Part shown: piece after piece, positions 55,071-64,000 of the stretch
Numbering within the stretch: the stretch's first letter is position 1
How the letters are laid out: every line of letters begins with the position of its first letter
Assembly: GCA_033064195.1 (NCBI GenBank)
Contig: JARBJD010000038.1
Location: 248,001 to 312,000 of the forward strand
Direction: 5' to 3'
DNA from: Blattamonas nauphoetae
Taxonomy: Eukaryota; Preaxostyla; Oxymonadida
DNA: 64,000 nucleotides
Translations under genes and position numbers: made by a program
Notes under the pieces: generated by a model
Told to the model about the DNA's origin: nothing
Seen by the model: the letters and a program-made list of their open reading frames with translations, nothing else
Database searches by the model: none

Positions 55071-56161
55071 GGAGGAGGACATGCCGACCCATGGTAAATG
55101 CTCTCCATCAAACCTGTTTGACATTCATTTTCTGACTGTTTTTGTCATTTTCCATTCCGATATTGTGTTTTCTTGCTTCAGTCCGACTTGATCGGGTCTG
55201 AACAACAAACAAAAAACTCTCCCGTCTGTTTTGGATGTTTCTTCCCTCTATATCCACGTTTTTGTTCCAAAATTGTTTAGCTGACACTTGCCTCAATCTT
55301 GTTGGAACTGACATCCCTCAAGTCCGACCCGACCGCCGCTGTGTATAGTCGAAGTTGGATGGAGATTCCGTTCCTCCTGCGCGACCATGAAAACCAGCCG
55401 GAACAAGAACTCAAGCAACTCCTCAACATCATGGAATCCATTTTAAAGTTGGTCTGCGATGCTGAAATCCCCGTCCCGAACAAACGATTTCTCCGGGCAG
55501 ATCTCGAACCCATCACTTCTCCCGATGAATCAACGTCACTCTCCAGAAGTGCACAACAAGTGATATTGCTTCTGAATCAGACAACGGATGGGTTTGTGAT
55601 GGTTGTGGAGACGAAGGAATTCGAACGGATGGAGGAGTTGCTCTCTAAGGCTGGTCTTGGAGACTGGAGAAAAGAGTGGAAGAAGAAAGAAAAAGAAGAA
55701 ATCAGGACAAGAGAAAAATCACGTACACAGCACGATCAGAGCAGAAAAGTTCTTCAACAACAGAAGAAGCAGCACAAGCAAGAAGAGAACACGAAGGAAA
55801 GACGGGTAAGTCTAGGCTCAGATCTGGAAAAGTCTAGGCGCAGATCTGCAGATCGGTCTAGGCACAGATCTGAAAGTCTACACGCAGATCCGTCATTTTC
55901 TCGTTCATTTCGACTAAAACACATTTTTAATCAATGAATTCGATGTGAAATGTGAAGTTAGTGTCGAGACTCTCGCTTTTTTGGGATTATAATTTGGAGT
56001 TGACTTGGAAGTTGATCTCACCCACCCTGGAGTGAACAACTGTTCAATGGGCTTATAAAGAGCTTATTCGTCATGTAAACAGTGATGATCTCACTCTCCG
56101 TTTGATTTTTCTCTCTATTTCGATTTATATATCATTCACTTTCCTCAGTCTGTCTTGTTTC

Positions 56162-56929
56162 ATGATCACGATCGTAATCGCAGTTTCAAATGACTTGAAA
56201 AGACTTCCTCAACACAAATCGGCATGTCTGGACGTCCTCGACCTCGCCACATGTACTATTGGCAGCATCATTCGATGAGGGACCAGAATCTCACCGAACG
56301 AGTTCTATCTCATCATCGCGGAATCTCTCAACCATCAAGACCCTCCTCGTCAGCAGCAACCGACATACAATCAACAAGTGCTTGTTTCTGAAGATGGCCA
56401 AGCAGATGCGCCCAGTTAGGAGATCCAGATGACAATCAGGTCTCTGATGCACTCACAACAGGATCTTGTGAAAGATACTCGACTCCCACTTCTCTACTCA
56501 GACGATGTTATGTCGTATCCCCTCCATCATCATGTTAAAGCCCTTGAGAATCGAAACAAACACGAGCAGCCTCCAGGCAAGGACAACGATGTCCAGAACC
56601 CGCTTGTCGATTCTGGACGAGTTGTTGTCGCCTTCCCAGATCAACAAAAGGACTTTTCTCCCTTCCTTTCTCAGAACGAGCACAGCACTGTCCGTTAACA
56701 GGCACAACGGTATGCCAAACAGAAGGCCGACTCCCTCTCAAACAGAGAGGGTTTTGCGAACCAACAGCAACAGCACATCAACCCACAGTTTCCGCAACAA
56801 TCGTCTGGTGCCATTGTCACGCAGAATTCCCAGTCATATCGTCGTCCACCGCAACAATCAGAGAATCAGGCATTCGATGAAGAATATGTTTCGTCTCGCA
56901 CCAACCAGCAAACTTAACGAGATTTTTCT
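56162..56929 (+). pseudogene. decayed Gln/Pro-rich gene fragment inside the MULE-like element
   Basis: One frame reads almost throughout as protein: MITIVIAVSNDLKRLPQHKS, PNEFYLIIAESLNHQDPP, SGRVVVAFPDQQKDFSPFLS, then a Gln-rich end (NREGFANQQQQHINPQFPQQ). About three in-frame stops interrupt it, and at each a single C-to-T change would explain the stop. A Pro/Ser-rich reading continues in other frames to about 57420 (for example KEPQDESITSELSSDLPFDL). No family was recognised. It is probably part of a captured gene that is no longer under selection. Confidence 0.4.
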
Positions 56930-57469
56930 TGTTCATTTACCATGCCTCTCGCATACACCAACCAATATCAGCCAGAAACCACACATCAATCAAAACCAAT
57001 CTCGAGACCGCGGTACTCGCAAGAAGACATCCCCCACTCCACCCAATCATCTTTCTACAAACACCAATCTCCCCGTTCTGACAGCTGACAAACCAAATCC
57101 TTCCTGAATTTGTCCATTTCACATCACTCAACATTGTGATCCAATTACAACGTCTATCATCACTTTCACAATTGAAACACCATGCGCAACGAATTTGTCC
57201 AACTTATCAATTAAAAGAACCACAAGACGAGTCAATTACTTCGGAATTGTCTTCAGATTTGCCGTTCGATCTCGACATTGCACTACAACCATCATCACCA
57301 TCAAGATCGCTGTTCCTCTCCAATCAGTACGATCCCCGAATGGTCTCAGAGGGAAAAACCGAGCAGGACATGTTGAACAATCATTATTATTTGTGGACGT
57401 TCGACCAACATCGCCCCAGTTGAGACTGAATTATTGAATAGCAGATACGAAGATAAGAGGTGAATATCC

Positions 57470-58009
57470 ATGTATGCACTTAGAATCGTCAATGCAGACC
57501 ATTTTTCATTGTTTTGCACTTGTTGTCTTCGTCAGTTTCTGTCAGCCTTTGATCTTGTTTTATTCTCTATCTCGCCAAATTCCATTGATGTAACATTTAT
57601 TGTTATTCAGATCATCCACACTGTAATTGGCAGTCTGCCAACACTACTCAAACCGCTAGTAGATGCCATTCTGATTCAGAAGAAGTCAGGACAAAGCATG
57701 GAAGAAAAATTGAAAGACAAGAAGAGAGAGAAGAAGAAAAAAGTAAGAAAGGGAGCAGAAAATGAGTGCGTCGCTCGATTCTGGCTGAATATCCAACCGA
57801 TTGACGAGTATGACATCTTCCACAACCATCTTCAATTCTCCCTTCATCAGTATTCTCCTCGTCTCTCCTCCCTCCCAGTAGCATTAAATCCTTTCTCACC
57901 ACCTCCTCCTCCCATCATCTCGCTCTATTTTCCCACGATGCCTTCTCCCTCCTCTCAATCACCTCACTCCGCATCCACTGCTCATATGGATGAGACCAGA
58001 CACCTCTAA
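57470..58009 (+). pseudogene. second gene-like segment inside the MULE-like element
   Basis: Open for 179 codons. The part after a TTATTCAG acceptor at about 57610 is convincing (IIHTVIGSLPTLLKPLVDAI, then EKLKDKKREKKKKVRKGAEN and ARFWLNIQPIDEYDIFHNHL), followed by a Pro/Ser-rich end. The T-rich part before it looks intronic. It may be the 3' portion of the same captured gene as 56162-56929. Function unknown. Confidence 0.35.
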
Positions 58010-58546
58010 GTTGTTCGTTCATTTCCAGCCTTCTTACACGTCACGACAAACCAACGCGATTGATCAAATTGCTTCAAATGACCACTTCCTCCTTGATCAA
58101 CCCAGGACATGTTTGAACATTGGGAAAACAGATGGAAGAATGTCAAAAAGTGAGAAATGAGCAATAAAAGTGGAAATGATGTCGAGATTACGATGTAGGA
58201 TGTCGAAAATGTGATATGGAAGCAAAAACAAGGCAAAGTACGACGGATCTGCGTGTCGACTTTCAGATCTGCGCCTAGACCGATCTGCAGATCTGCGCCT
58301 AGACTTTTCTAGATCTGAGTCTAGACCTACCCAGGAAAGACGACAGACCGAAAGTTCAGTGAAGAGAGAACAGAAGATTGTTCAACGAGAGACGAAAGTG
58401 GAGTCACAACGACACGAAAGAACACAAAAAAAGAGGACAACAGAACTAAAGGTGGGAGCGATGGAGAGCGAGACAATGCGAGTGGAGGCCCAGCGTGACG
58501 AGACGACACGAAAGAAGGGAAAGATAGAGATGAAGATGTCCAAATA

Positions 58547-58942
58547 CTGAGGTTACATGGCTCAGGGAATTTGGAACTTTGTTTGAAACTTGTTGATACT
58601 CTGTTTATTATTGGATTGATTGATCTGCTCTTTCCACCATCACATCCTGTTACGAGACCGAGTCACGTCATCCACAAACTACAGTTCAATATCGTTGTCA
58701 GCACGCTCTGCAAAATTCCATCTCATTGAAACGACCATTTCCGTCGGGTTGACAGTCGAACGCAGATTCAAACGCGAGATCAACATCTGATGACCAGTCC
58801 TCCTCACGGACGATTCTCAACATCTCGACGACTATTATGGTCTAGTGGTGACATGACACGAATCGAAGCTGGAAGAAAGGTTCGCAATTTTTCTTGTCAT
58901 CTTGCAGGAAAGTTCCAAATTCCATGAATTGTGTAACCTCAG
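58547..58942. mobile_element. 396-bp MITE with TA target duplication
   Basis: Imperfect inverted ends beginning CTGAGGTTACA, with a second shared block GGAATTTGGAACTTT about 25 bp in, flanked by TA (58545-58546 and 58943-58944). A TA duplication suggests the Tc1/mariner group. The stop codon of the coiled-coil gene (TGA at 58548) lies in the left tip. Without the element the host would read SKYF and then stop at TGA, so the insertion removed only about one residue. Confidence 0.7.
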
Positions 58943-59127
58943 TATTTTTGAAAAGCAACATTTCACTATGGATGGTTTCACTTTTTTTATTTTTCTCTAA
59001 ATACTTGAAAACACGTATATATGACGGAAAAGGGGTTAGTTTCGACATTGAACTTCGATCGCGTTCATAAACGATGGTTTCTGAAAACCCCAGTTTGTCA
59101 CTCTTTTTGTCACATTTCAGTATTTAC

Positions 59128-60000
59128 TTAAGTGTGGATAGTGAAATGCTTCCAAAAAGTGTGTTCGGTTATGGAAAATCGAAATTTCTGCCTATGTCTT
59201 GAAAAAACGGAGGAAATGATGCCATTGAAGATCTCTGCACATATAGCTTCAATTATTATATGAGGTTGATCATTTGTCCAAAACAAGGACAAATATTCCA
59301 ATTTCTGAAAGAGATCGTCTTCAATCATCCATATAGATACCTTCGATGCGATCTTCTTTTCTGAAGCGATTTTCATGTTCCGCCCGGAATATTGCGAGAG
59401 ATTGAATCTCATACCGACTGTAATGTGATGATTGGTACTGTTTCGTGGCTCCGAGAACCCAGTTAGCACCAGGTTCGAGAATTTGGGAGATGGACAAAGA
59501 TGGCATCTTTCTCGAGTGATCTGAATGGAATGGAAAGTCAAAAATGAACAAGATTATGTCAAACTGATGAATTGTTGGAACAGAGTCTTGTTTGCGTCCA
59601 TTTGGAGGAAGTTGGATGAATGAAGACAACATTGAGAGAAGAACGTCATTCGGTGAGAAGAGGATGAAAACAAACAACCTGTAGATTCCTTCAAGCCCTG
59701 TCAAATGATGAGAGAAAGTGGTGTCTGGAAGGACAAGAGCTAAAATTTGGTAAGAAGAGCAGTGAAACCGATGTTTACTTTCAAAAATATTGAGACAGAT
59801 TGATAGTCCCTCCACAAACCCGTCAAAAATATATAAACCCGTTTTTATTCGGCTAGACCCAGAATTCGTACTATAGTCGAAAATTGTTTTCATATTACCA
59901 CTAATAAACTCATTGACAATGGTAGTTTGAGAGAAAAGTGTCCATGCAATTGATCGATGAAATGAGAAAGAGTCCAATGAATGGGGAGATGAAAAGAATG
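59128..60000 (-). pseudogene. degenerate ARM/HEAT-like family member (fragment)
   Basis: A minus-strand open frame contains FDGFVEGLSICLNIFESKH and GLEGIYRLFVFILFSPNDVL, which line up loosely with the intact gene at 19343-20353 (RFFHSLVACLQNG and GFVESLVLLLTCSNEAFVL). After about 59540 the plausible reading moves to another frame (KVSIWMIEDDLFQKLEYLS) and stops at 59128. The start is lost. Similarity is weak and judged by eye, so it could instead be an unrelated helical protein fragment. Confidence 0.4.
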
Positions 60001-60204
60001 GATCACATCCACTGGCTTTCAGGCTTGCACTCTGGTTGTCCTGTCTGGGTGCCTGTCCAGCTGGCTGGGGGATGTTCGACCCGGTCTGGCGAATGCCCAG
60101 TGTTGGTGAGGACGTTGACAGAGTCTTTGGGGATGAGACTTGGAGACTGTGAGGACGTCCGCGTCTGCGACAGTCGACGGGACAATCCCCGAGCAGAGCC
60201 ATTT

Positions 60205-61008
60205 CTACTCGGACGGCAGTGTCTGTGGCGGGTCAGCTTCGTCTCTCTGTGAAGTGGAACTTGATGTCGATTCTGACTCTGAGTTCATCTCAGTCTCCTC
60301 GTTGTCGTAGGTGGTACGTGTTGATGCAGCGACGATTGACGTTGATCCGAGTGACGAGAGCGTTGGTGTGATGGCGCGTTGTGTAATGAGCGGTTCAAGT
60401 ACCTCTTGCGGCTCACTCCCCGCCGTCCTTGTATCGAGAAGTGCTTGTTGGGCAGTGTCGCTTGGCTCTGTCCTGTCTTTTGTCGGACTGCTTTTGGTCT
60501 TTCCGGAGGAGAGTGCCCGAAGAGCGGGTGGTTGGTCTGCTTCGGAGCAGCCATCGAAGAAGTGGAGGACACCTTCTGATGAGCGGGCAAGGGATCAGCC
60601 GAGCGCTTCGCGTCTGCTGCGAGTTGAGAGGAGGAGGGTGTCTCGGAGAGGGTCTCAATTTCCATGGCCTGCTTCATCAGAGCCTCTTGTTCTTCTTCTC
60701 GTCTCTTTCTCCGCTTCTCCTCTCTCAATTCCTGACGTTTCATGTCAAAGTCAAAACTTAGGCGAGCGAGCAGCTGTTTTCGTTCGTGCGCCCGCCGCTC
60801 TTCTTCCTCCCTCTCTTCCGCTTCGTATGCATCCACGTCCTTCTTCAAGTCCACCATCCACCTTCCTCCGCAATCGTACGCACCGCTGCTCTGCCCCACT
60901 TTGCCAATGATGGGAGTCATCGGGGTGGCCCCTCTGAACGGCACCTTCACCTTCCCCGCCCGCTCCCACACAAATTGTTGGATGTCGCGCTTCTTCATCG
61001 TCCGAATC
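60205..61008 (-). CDS. unknown protein with charged coiled coil; may be the C-terminal part of the next gene
   Basis: ATG at 60998 gives MKKRDIQQFVWERAGKVKVP, GGRWMVDLKKDVDAYEAEE, then a strongly charged helix (REEKRRKRREEEQEALMK). Downstream, the frame that ends at 60285 becomes Arg/His-rich and unconvincing. An alternative frame from about 60490 reads SSPTKDRTEPSDTAQQALLD, ITPTLSSLGSTSIVAAS and EMNSESESTSSSTSQRDE, stopping at 60205, and looks like the true C-terminus. Likewise, the frame is open upstream of the ATG (STTEIRT) to within a base shift of the preceding gene. So this is either a separate gene 10 bp after its neighbour or its continuation. No known domain. Confidence 0.5.
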
Positions 61009-62256
61009 TCAGTCGTCGACGATCGAGATGTCGACCATCTCGCATTGCGACAGAAGTAGAACGGTGGAAGTTGACTCTGGTGGGAGAATGATGAGGGATA
61101 AGTTGGACTTGATGGTGACTGTCGTGTGTGAAGTGACTGTCAATTCGACCGGAGACGGGATGACCTTCTTCATTTTCGGTGGAACAGAAAAGGTGAGAGT
61201 GAAGGAAGGCAGCGAGTAGATGTGAACAGTTGGTTTGGAGTGTGCCTTCTCTTCCTTCTTCTCTTCGTCGGGGAGTGGCTCCGGTGTAGTGTCTGGGACG
61301 GTCTCTTCTTTGAAGGTCGAGAGGGGCTGCGTGAGGATGGTGACTTTCCGCTTCTTGACGAACAGATTCCCTTCCTCCTCGTCTACCTCGATAGACCATT
61401 TCACCTTAACCACCAAATTGATGTTCCGTAGAGCAATGACGGCGTCTGACAGACTGAGCGGAACTTGGTCGCTCTTGTTGACATGCGAGAGAGGGATCTC
61501 GTCGTGGTTCGTTGGCAGCTGGCGTGGTTTCGGAGCGGCGAGGTTGGACGAAGAGTGGGCGAGGAAGGAGCTCGCAATGGGTGATGATGTTTGAGAGAAG
61601 CTTAACGATCGATTGGAGACACGAGGAGAGGATGCGAGAGAGCGGGCTTTGGTGTGCGAGAAGGAAGGGATGATGGGGCTGCGGTCGGCCCGGGTTCCAT
61701 TCCACTGCTGGTCCAATGACGAGTCATCCTCTTTCGAAGTGAAGGTGCGTTTTGAGCTGAATCGTGGGAGGCGCAGGTCGGATGAATCAAGTCGCAGTTC
61801 GTGGACAGTCTCGACACCCTTCTGGACGGTTGTAGCGACTGCTTTTGGGGGAAGGTTGTTTGGCGTTTGTTGCTTCTTTGGATTCGTCATCACTGTCGAT
61901 GAAAATGCGGTTCCGGGGCGCTGATGATGAATATTACCTTTTGCAAGTGGCGGGAGGATCACAAGCGGAGAATGATGTGATGGACGGACATGGATGACCT
62001 GCCACGGAGTCTTTCGAAGACTAACTTTCAGGGAGGGCGAGTGAGGGAGCGACGGCGTCTGTGTGGAGAGAGACGACTGAGCTTGCTGGAGGTGCACCTG
62101 CTGTGGGGAATGTGTGGCGCGGGAAGGCCAGGGCGGACGGGTTGGTTGGTGTGAGCGGGAGGTGACTACTTCCTTATCGAGCCCTGGTGTGCGAGTGGGA
62201 TAGGAGACGGGCGGGGAGTGAGTTGTTTGGTTATGTTTGTTTCTCCGAGTTCTCAA
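61009..62256 (-). CDS. unknown protein with disordered N-terminus and beta-rich C-terminus
   Basis: Open from 62256, right after a TAA stop, with no ATG until 61889 (MTNPKKQQTPNN). Coding flavour upstream of that ATG suggests an earlier exon or a non-ATG exon start. The first ~250 residues are Ser/Pro/His/Thr-rich. The last ~150 look like a folded beta domain (LRNINLVVKVKWSIEVDEEE, KPTVHIYSLPSFTLTFSV, SPVELTVTSHTTVTIKSN, SEC-less LSQCEMVDISIVDD). No family was recognised. The stop at 61009 is 10 bp before the ATG of the next reading on the same strand, which could be one gene with a single-base break. Confidence 0.55.
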   Translation of the reverse strand: MRTRRNKHNQTTHSPPVSYPTRTPGLDKEVVTSRSHQPTRPPWPSRATHSPQQVHLQQAQSSLSTQTPSLPHSPSLKVSLRKTPWQVIHVRPSHHSPLVILPPLAKGNIHHQRPGTAFSSTVMTNPKKQQTPNNLPPKAVATTVQKGVETVHELRLDSSDLRLPRFSSKRTFTSKEDDSSLDQQWNGTRADRSPIIPSFSHTKARSLASSPRVSNRSLSFSQTSSPIASSFLAHSSSNLAAPKPRQLPTNHDEIPLSHVNKSDQVPLSLSDAVIALRNINLVVKVKWSIEVDEEEGNLFVKKRKVTILTQPLSTFKEETVPDTTPEPLPDEEKKEEKAHSKPTVHIYSLPSFTLTFSVPPKMKKVIPSPVELTVTSHTTVTIKSNLSLIILPPESTSTVLLLSQCEMVDISIVDD

Positions 62257-62698
62257 TTAGATCTCCGGAGAACGAATTGATCATTGACTTTTGCGATGCG
62301 TTGAGGAGCTTGTCTATCGATGAGGCAATCGTTTGAAAAATCTGTTGTGATGATGGAGAAGAGGTGGTATTTGGCAAATTTGGCATCGATGATCTTAAAT
62401 TCTGAGATAGAAGATACAGTCTGTTTCAAAAAGATCTCCAACTGTTGCAAAAAATTGAGATTTGTTTCAAAAAGATGGATGATCGACTCGATACTCCCTC
62501 CCATAATACTGCTTTTCCAGTCTGGACCTCTTTCCAAACCAGACTTTTCTCTTTTTTTCGTGTGTCTTGATAGGCAGATAATGGCAGAAAAGATGGTCTG
62601 TCTTCTTTGTAGAGAAAGAAAAACACATTTTGTCGAGATTTTCTAACGTTTATTCTCTTTCATTTTCCTGGCTCTTATTATTCTTCTCTTTCTCAGAC
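62257..62698. other. AT-rich stretch, no gene supported
   Basis: Frames of about 95-108 codons are open on both strands (62537-62253 minus; 62320-62646 plus) and contradict each other. Neither has a domain. It presumably includes the 5' end of the minus-strand gene. Confidence 0.4.
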
Positions 62699-63203
62699 AG
62701 GCCTAGATCCTTCATCAAAATGAGAAATTACTCGGTGGTTTGCATTTTATTCATTGTTACATTCATATGATGTGAAGTGATGCACTCCTCCCTTTCCCAT
62801 CACCACTTGGCCATTTTTATCGATTTCTCACTCTTTTCTTGTCATTATTTTCCATAGTCTCACCTTCTAGGCGCCATTCCGAATGATCTTATAAATTTTG
62901 ATCGAACAGAAAGCTCACAATCAGCACAAATTACTTGTTCTGACTCTCTATCTTCACAGTAATTTGATCAGATTTTCACATGTTTTCTCTTTCATTCTCA
63001 TACTTTTACGCAGATATTTTAACTCATTCTTGCGAACTGATCAGTTATCCAAGACTTGCCTTCTCGAGTTCTCCAAGTCGTCTCCACACTGCCAATATCC
63101 ATCTTTGAAGTCCATGTTACTTTCCTACGCGTCCATTCTCTTCGATTCTTCTCTGCCCTCTTTTTCATCGATGTTTCACTCCCTTTTTATGTCGCCCTTG
63201 TCG
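62699..63203 (+). repeat. left arm of a large inverted repeat at the window edge
   Basis: The exact complement, as far as read by eye, of 63496-64000. Pairing follows x to 126699 minus x (62699 pairs with 64000). The arms are at least 505 bp and probably continue past the window. An open frame starting at 62898 (SFLRTDQLSKTCLLEFSKSS, SMLLSYASILFDSSLPSFSS) crosses this arm and ends at 63305 in the spacer; it looks partly coding but has no known domain. Confidence 0.85.
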
Positions 63204-63495
63204 CTCCACGACTTCTCAATTCAACTCTTTTTCCTCTTGACAGAATTGAAAACACAATGGATTCAAAGTAGAATGGAGCGTCTGTATTGTGATGAAGTGA
63301 TTTGATCGATGTGAAAAAATTATGATGAAGAGAGATCTGACGAATAGTGTTGAAGAGTCCAAGTGTCACCGGATGAACGTCACTCGGTCTTTTGATGAGA
63401 AAATAGAGGGCAGGGAGCTATCGATGTGACGAAAAGGTCAAGTTTTCATCGATTACAGATATTAATCAAAAGATCTGACAAAGAGTTTTGCGAAC
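63204..63495. other. 292-bp spacer of the terminal inverted repeat
   Basis: Unique sequence between the two arms. Holds the 3' end of the frame described for the left arm (LHDFSIQLFFLLTELKTQW to 63305) and otherwise nothing recognisable. Confidence 0.5.
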
Positions 63496-64000
63496 CGACA
63501 AGGGCGACATAAAAAGGGAGTGAAACATCGATGAAAAAGAGGGCAGAGAAGAATCGAAGAGAATGGACGCGTAGGAAAGTAACATGGACTTCAAAGATGG
63601 ATATTGGCAGTGTGGAGACGACTTGGAGAACTCGAGAAGGCAAGTCTTGGATAACTGATCAGTTCGCAAGAATGAGTTAAAATATCTGCGTAAAAGTATG
63701 AGAATGAAAGAGAAAACATGTGAAAATCTGATCAAATTACTGTGAAGATAGAGAGTCAGAACAAGTAATTTGTGCTGATTGTGAGCTTTCTGTTCGATCA
63801 AAATTTATAAGATCATTCGGAATGGCGCCTAGAAGGTGAGACTATGGAAAATAATGACAAGAAAAGAGTGAGAAATCGATAAAAATGGCCAAGTGGTGAT
63901 GGGAAAGGGAGGAGTGCATCACTTCACATCATATGAATGTAACAATGAATAAAATGCAAACCACCGAGTAATTTCTCATTTTGATGAAGGATCTAGGCCT
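63496..64000 (-). repeat. right arm of a large inverted repeat at the window edge
   Basis: Mirror of 62699-63203. Because it runs to the last base, the repeat boundary is not seen. It can be a genuine palindrome or long-TIR element, or an assembly fold-back if the window ends a contig. Confidence 0.85.

Larger units (their letters stand above)
51382..55097. mobile_element. 3.7-kb DNA element with 21-bp TIRs and 8-bp TSD
   Basis: Perfect 21-bp inverted termini beginning TTACCATGGGTCGGCATGTC (51382-51402 and 55077-55097), flanked by ATGCTCTC at 51374-51381 and 55098-55105. Subterminal GTCCTAT/ATAGGAC repeats occur on the left (51400-51440, 51650-51800) and form a near-perfect hairpin on the right (55036-55070). 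This is the same architecture as the 1610-4515 element with different sequences. No transposase is recognisable. The middle contains gene-like, intron-bearing sequence on the plus strand. The left flank reads as an open exon (MTSFDSRLQTNRFYGFSYSD) that continues across the target site. Confidence 0.85.
55804..58332. mobile_element. 2.5-kb Mutator-like (MULE) element with 91-bp TIRs and 9-bp TSD
   Basis: Inverted arms 55804-55894 and 58242-58332 begin GGGTAAGTCTAG / GGGTAGGTCTAG and differ at only a handful of bases. Each arm is built from about four copies of a GTCTAGGCNCAGATCTG unit. The flanking duplication is AGGAAAGAC (55795-55803 and 58333-58341). A GGG start, long TIRs and a 9-bp duplication point to the Mutator superfamily. 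No MULE transposase is visible; the inside holds decayed gene-like sequence, so it looks like a Pack-MULE. Confidence 0.85.
55281..58550 (+). pseudogene. charged coiled-coil protein gene split by a Mutator-like element
   Basis: Coding text begins after a TTTAG acceptor at 55280 (no ATG; earlier exons lie upstream, probably beyond the 3.7-kb element, for example 51304-51373). It reads RSWMEIPFLLRDHENQPEQE, KLVCDAEIPVPNKRFLRADL and then a long Lys/Glu/Arg/Gln-rich helix (DWRKEWKKKEKEEIRTREKS). At 55803 the element 55804-58332 intervenes. The host resumes at 58342 and reads in the same frame (ENTKERR then QTESSVKREQKIVQRETK) to KMSKY and a stop supplied by the next MITE. No named family was recognised. 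It is a cytoplasmic or cytoskeletal coiled-coil at best guess. Confidence 0.65.

Noticed and set aside
56162-56929. An alternative code in which TAA/TAG mean Gln, as in some oxymonads
   Set aside because: The stops are few, include TGA, and lie only in decaying element cargo; the large intact genes use all three stops normally.
47423-58550. A Polinton or other virus-like element
   Set aside because: No capsid, packaging ATPase, protein-primed polymerase, integrase or protease pattern was seen; the termini and target duplications fit ordinary DNA transposons.
61894-61930. A tiny intron GGTAATATTCATCATCAG upstream of the ATG at 61889
   Set aside because: About 17 bp, and the reading is open without it; no support.
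1-64000. tRNA, rRNA or other structured RNA genes
   Set aside because: No cloverleaf with a matching T-loop, no rRNA core sequences and no snRNA motifs were recognised by eye; a covariance-model scan would be needed to be sure.

Overview
The window looks like nuclear DNA of an oxymonad-type protist (Preaxostyla; Blattamonas or Monocercomonoides would fit). This is an inference from content, not from a marker gene. The standard genetic code holds across open frames of up to 3421 codons. Introns are GT-AG and few (34-68 bp, 142 bp and 401 bp could be placed). Genes lie close together on both strands. The main families are very long secreted/membrane beta-helix proteins with kinase-like tails and small ARM/HEAT-like repeat proteins. 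No rRNA, tRNA or CRISPR array was recognised.

Layout. 1-8.1 kb: two tandem minus-strand ARM/HEAT-like paralogues, each split by a different DNA element. Copy 1 (596-4583) carries a 2.9-kb element that contains a captured PHO80-type cyclin gene with its introns. Copy 2 (6129-8106) carries an 889-bp fold-back element, and half of a second copy of that element lies at 1-432. 8.85-19.1 kb: a 3421-residue beta-helix/TM/pseudokinase protein (minus). 19.3-20.35 kb: an intact third ARM/HEAT-like gene (minus), divergent from a SCAI orthologue at 20.4-26.3 kb (plus, three exons) that has a Ser/Pro-rich insertion of roughly 970 residues. 26.6-35.5 kb: a 2973-residue relative of the beta-helix protein, with many beta-sandwich repeats. 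36.2-42.2 kb: a third relative, broken by a 499-bp hAT-type MITE and by a one-base gap in its pseudokinase APE region. 42.6-43.15 kb: a small secreted MRH-like protein. 43.5-47.3 kb: a fourth beta-helix protein with no pseudokinase.

47.4-59 kb is an insertion-rich zone. It holds a decayed DDE-like transposase, a 392-bp fold-back MITE, a 3.7-kb element with 21-bp TIRs and an 8-bp TSD, a 2.5-kb Mutator-like element with 91-bp TIRs and a 9-bp TSD, and a 396-bp MITE with a TA TSD. Several of these interrupt what reads as one plus-strand host gene encoding a charged coiled-coil protein. The two large elements carry gene-like sequence rather than a transposase. 59-62.3 kb holds a degenerate ARM/HEAT-like copy and a minus-strand gene (or adjoining pair) of unknown function. 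From 62.7 kb to the window edge there is an inverted repeat with arms of at least 505 bp.

The most interesting theme is that several recent DNA-element insertions can be read to the base (TIR, target duplication and restored host reading frame), and that the kilobase-size ones appear to be gene-capturing (Pack-type) elements carrying intron-containing copies of host genes.
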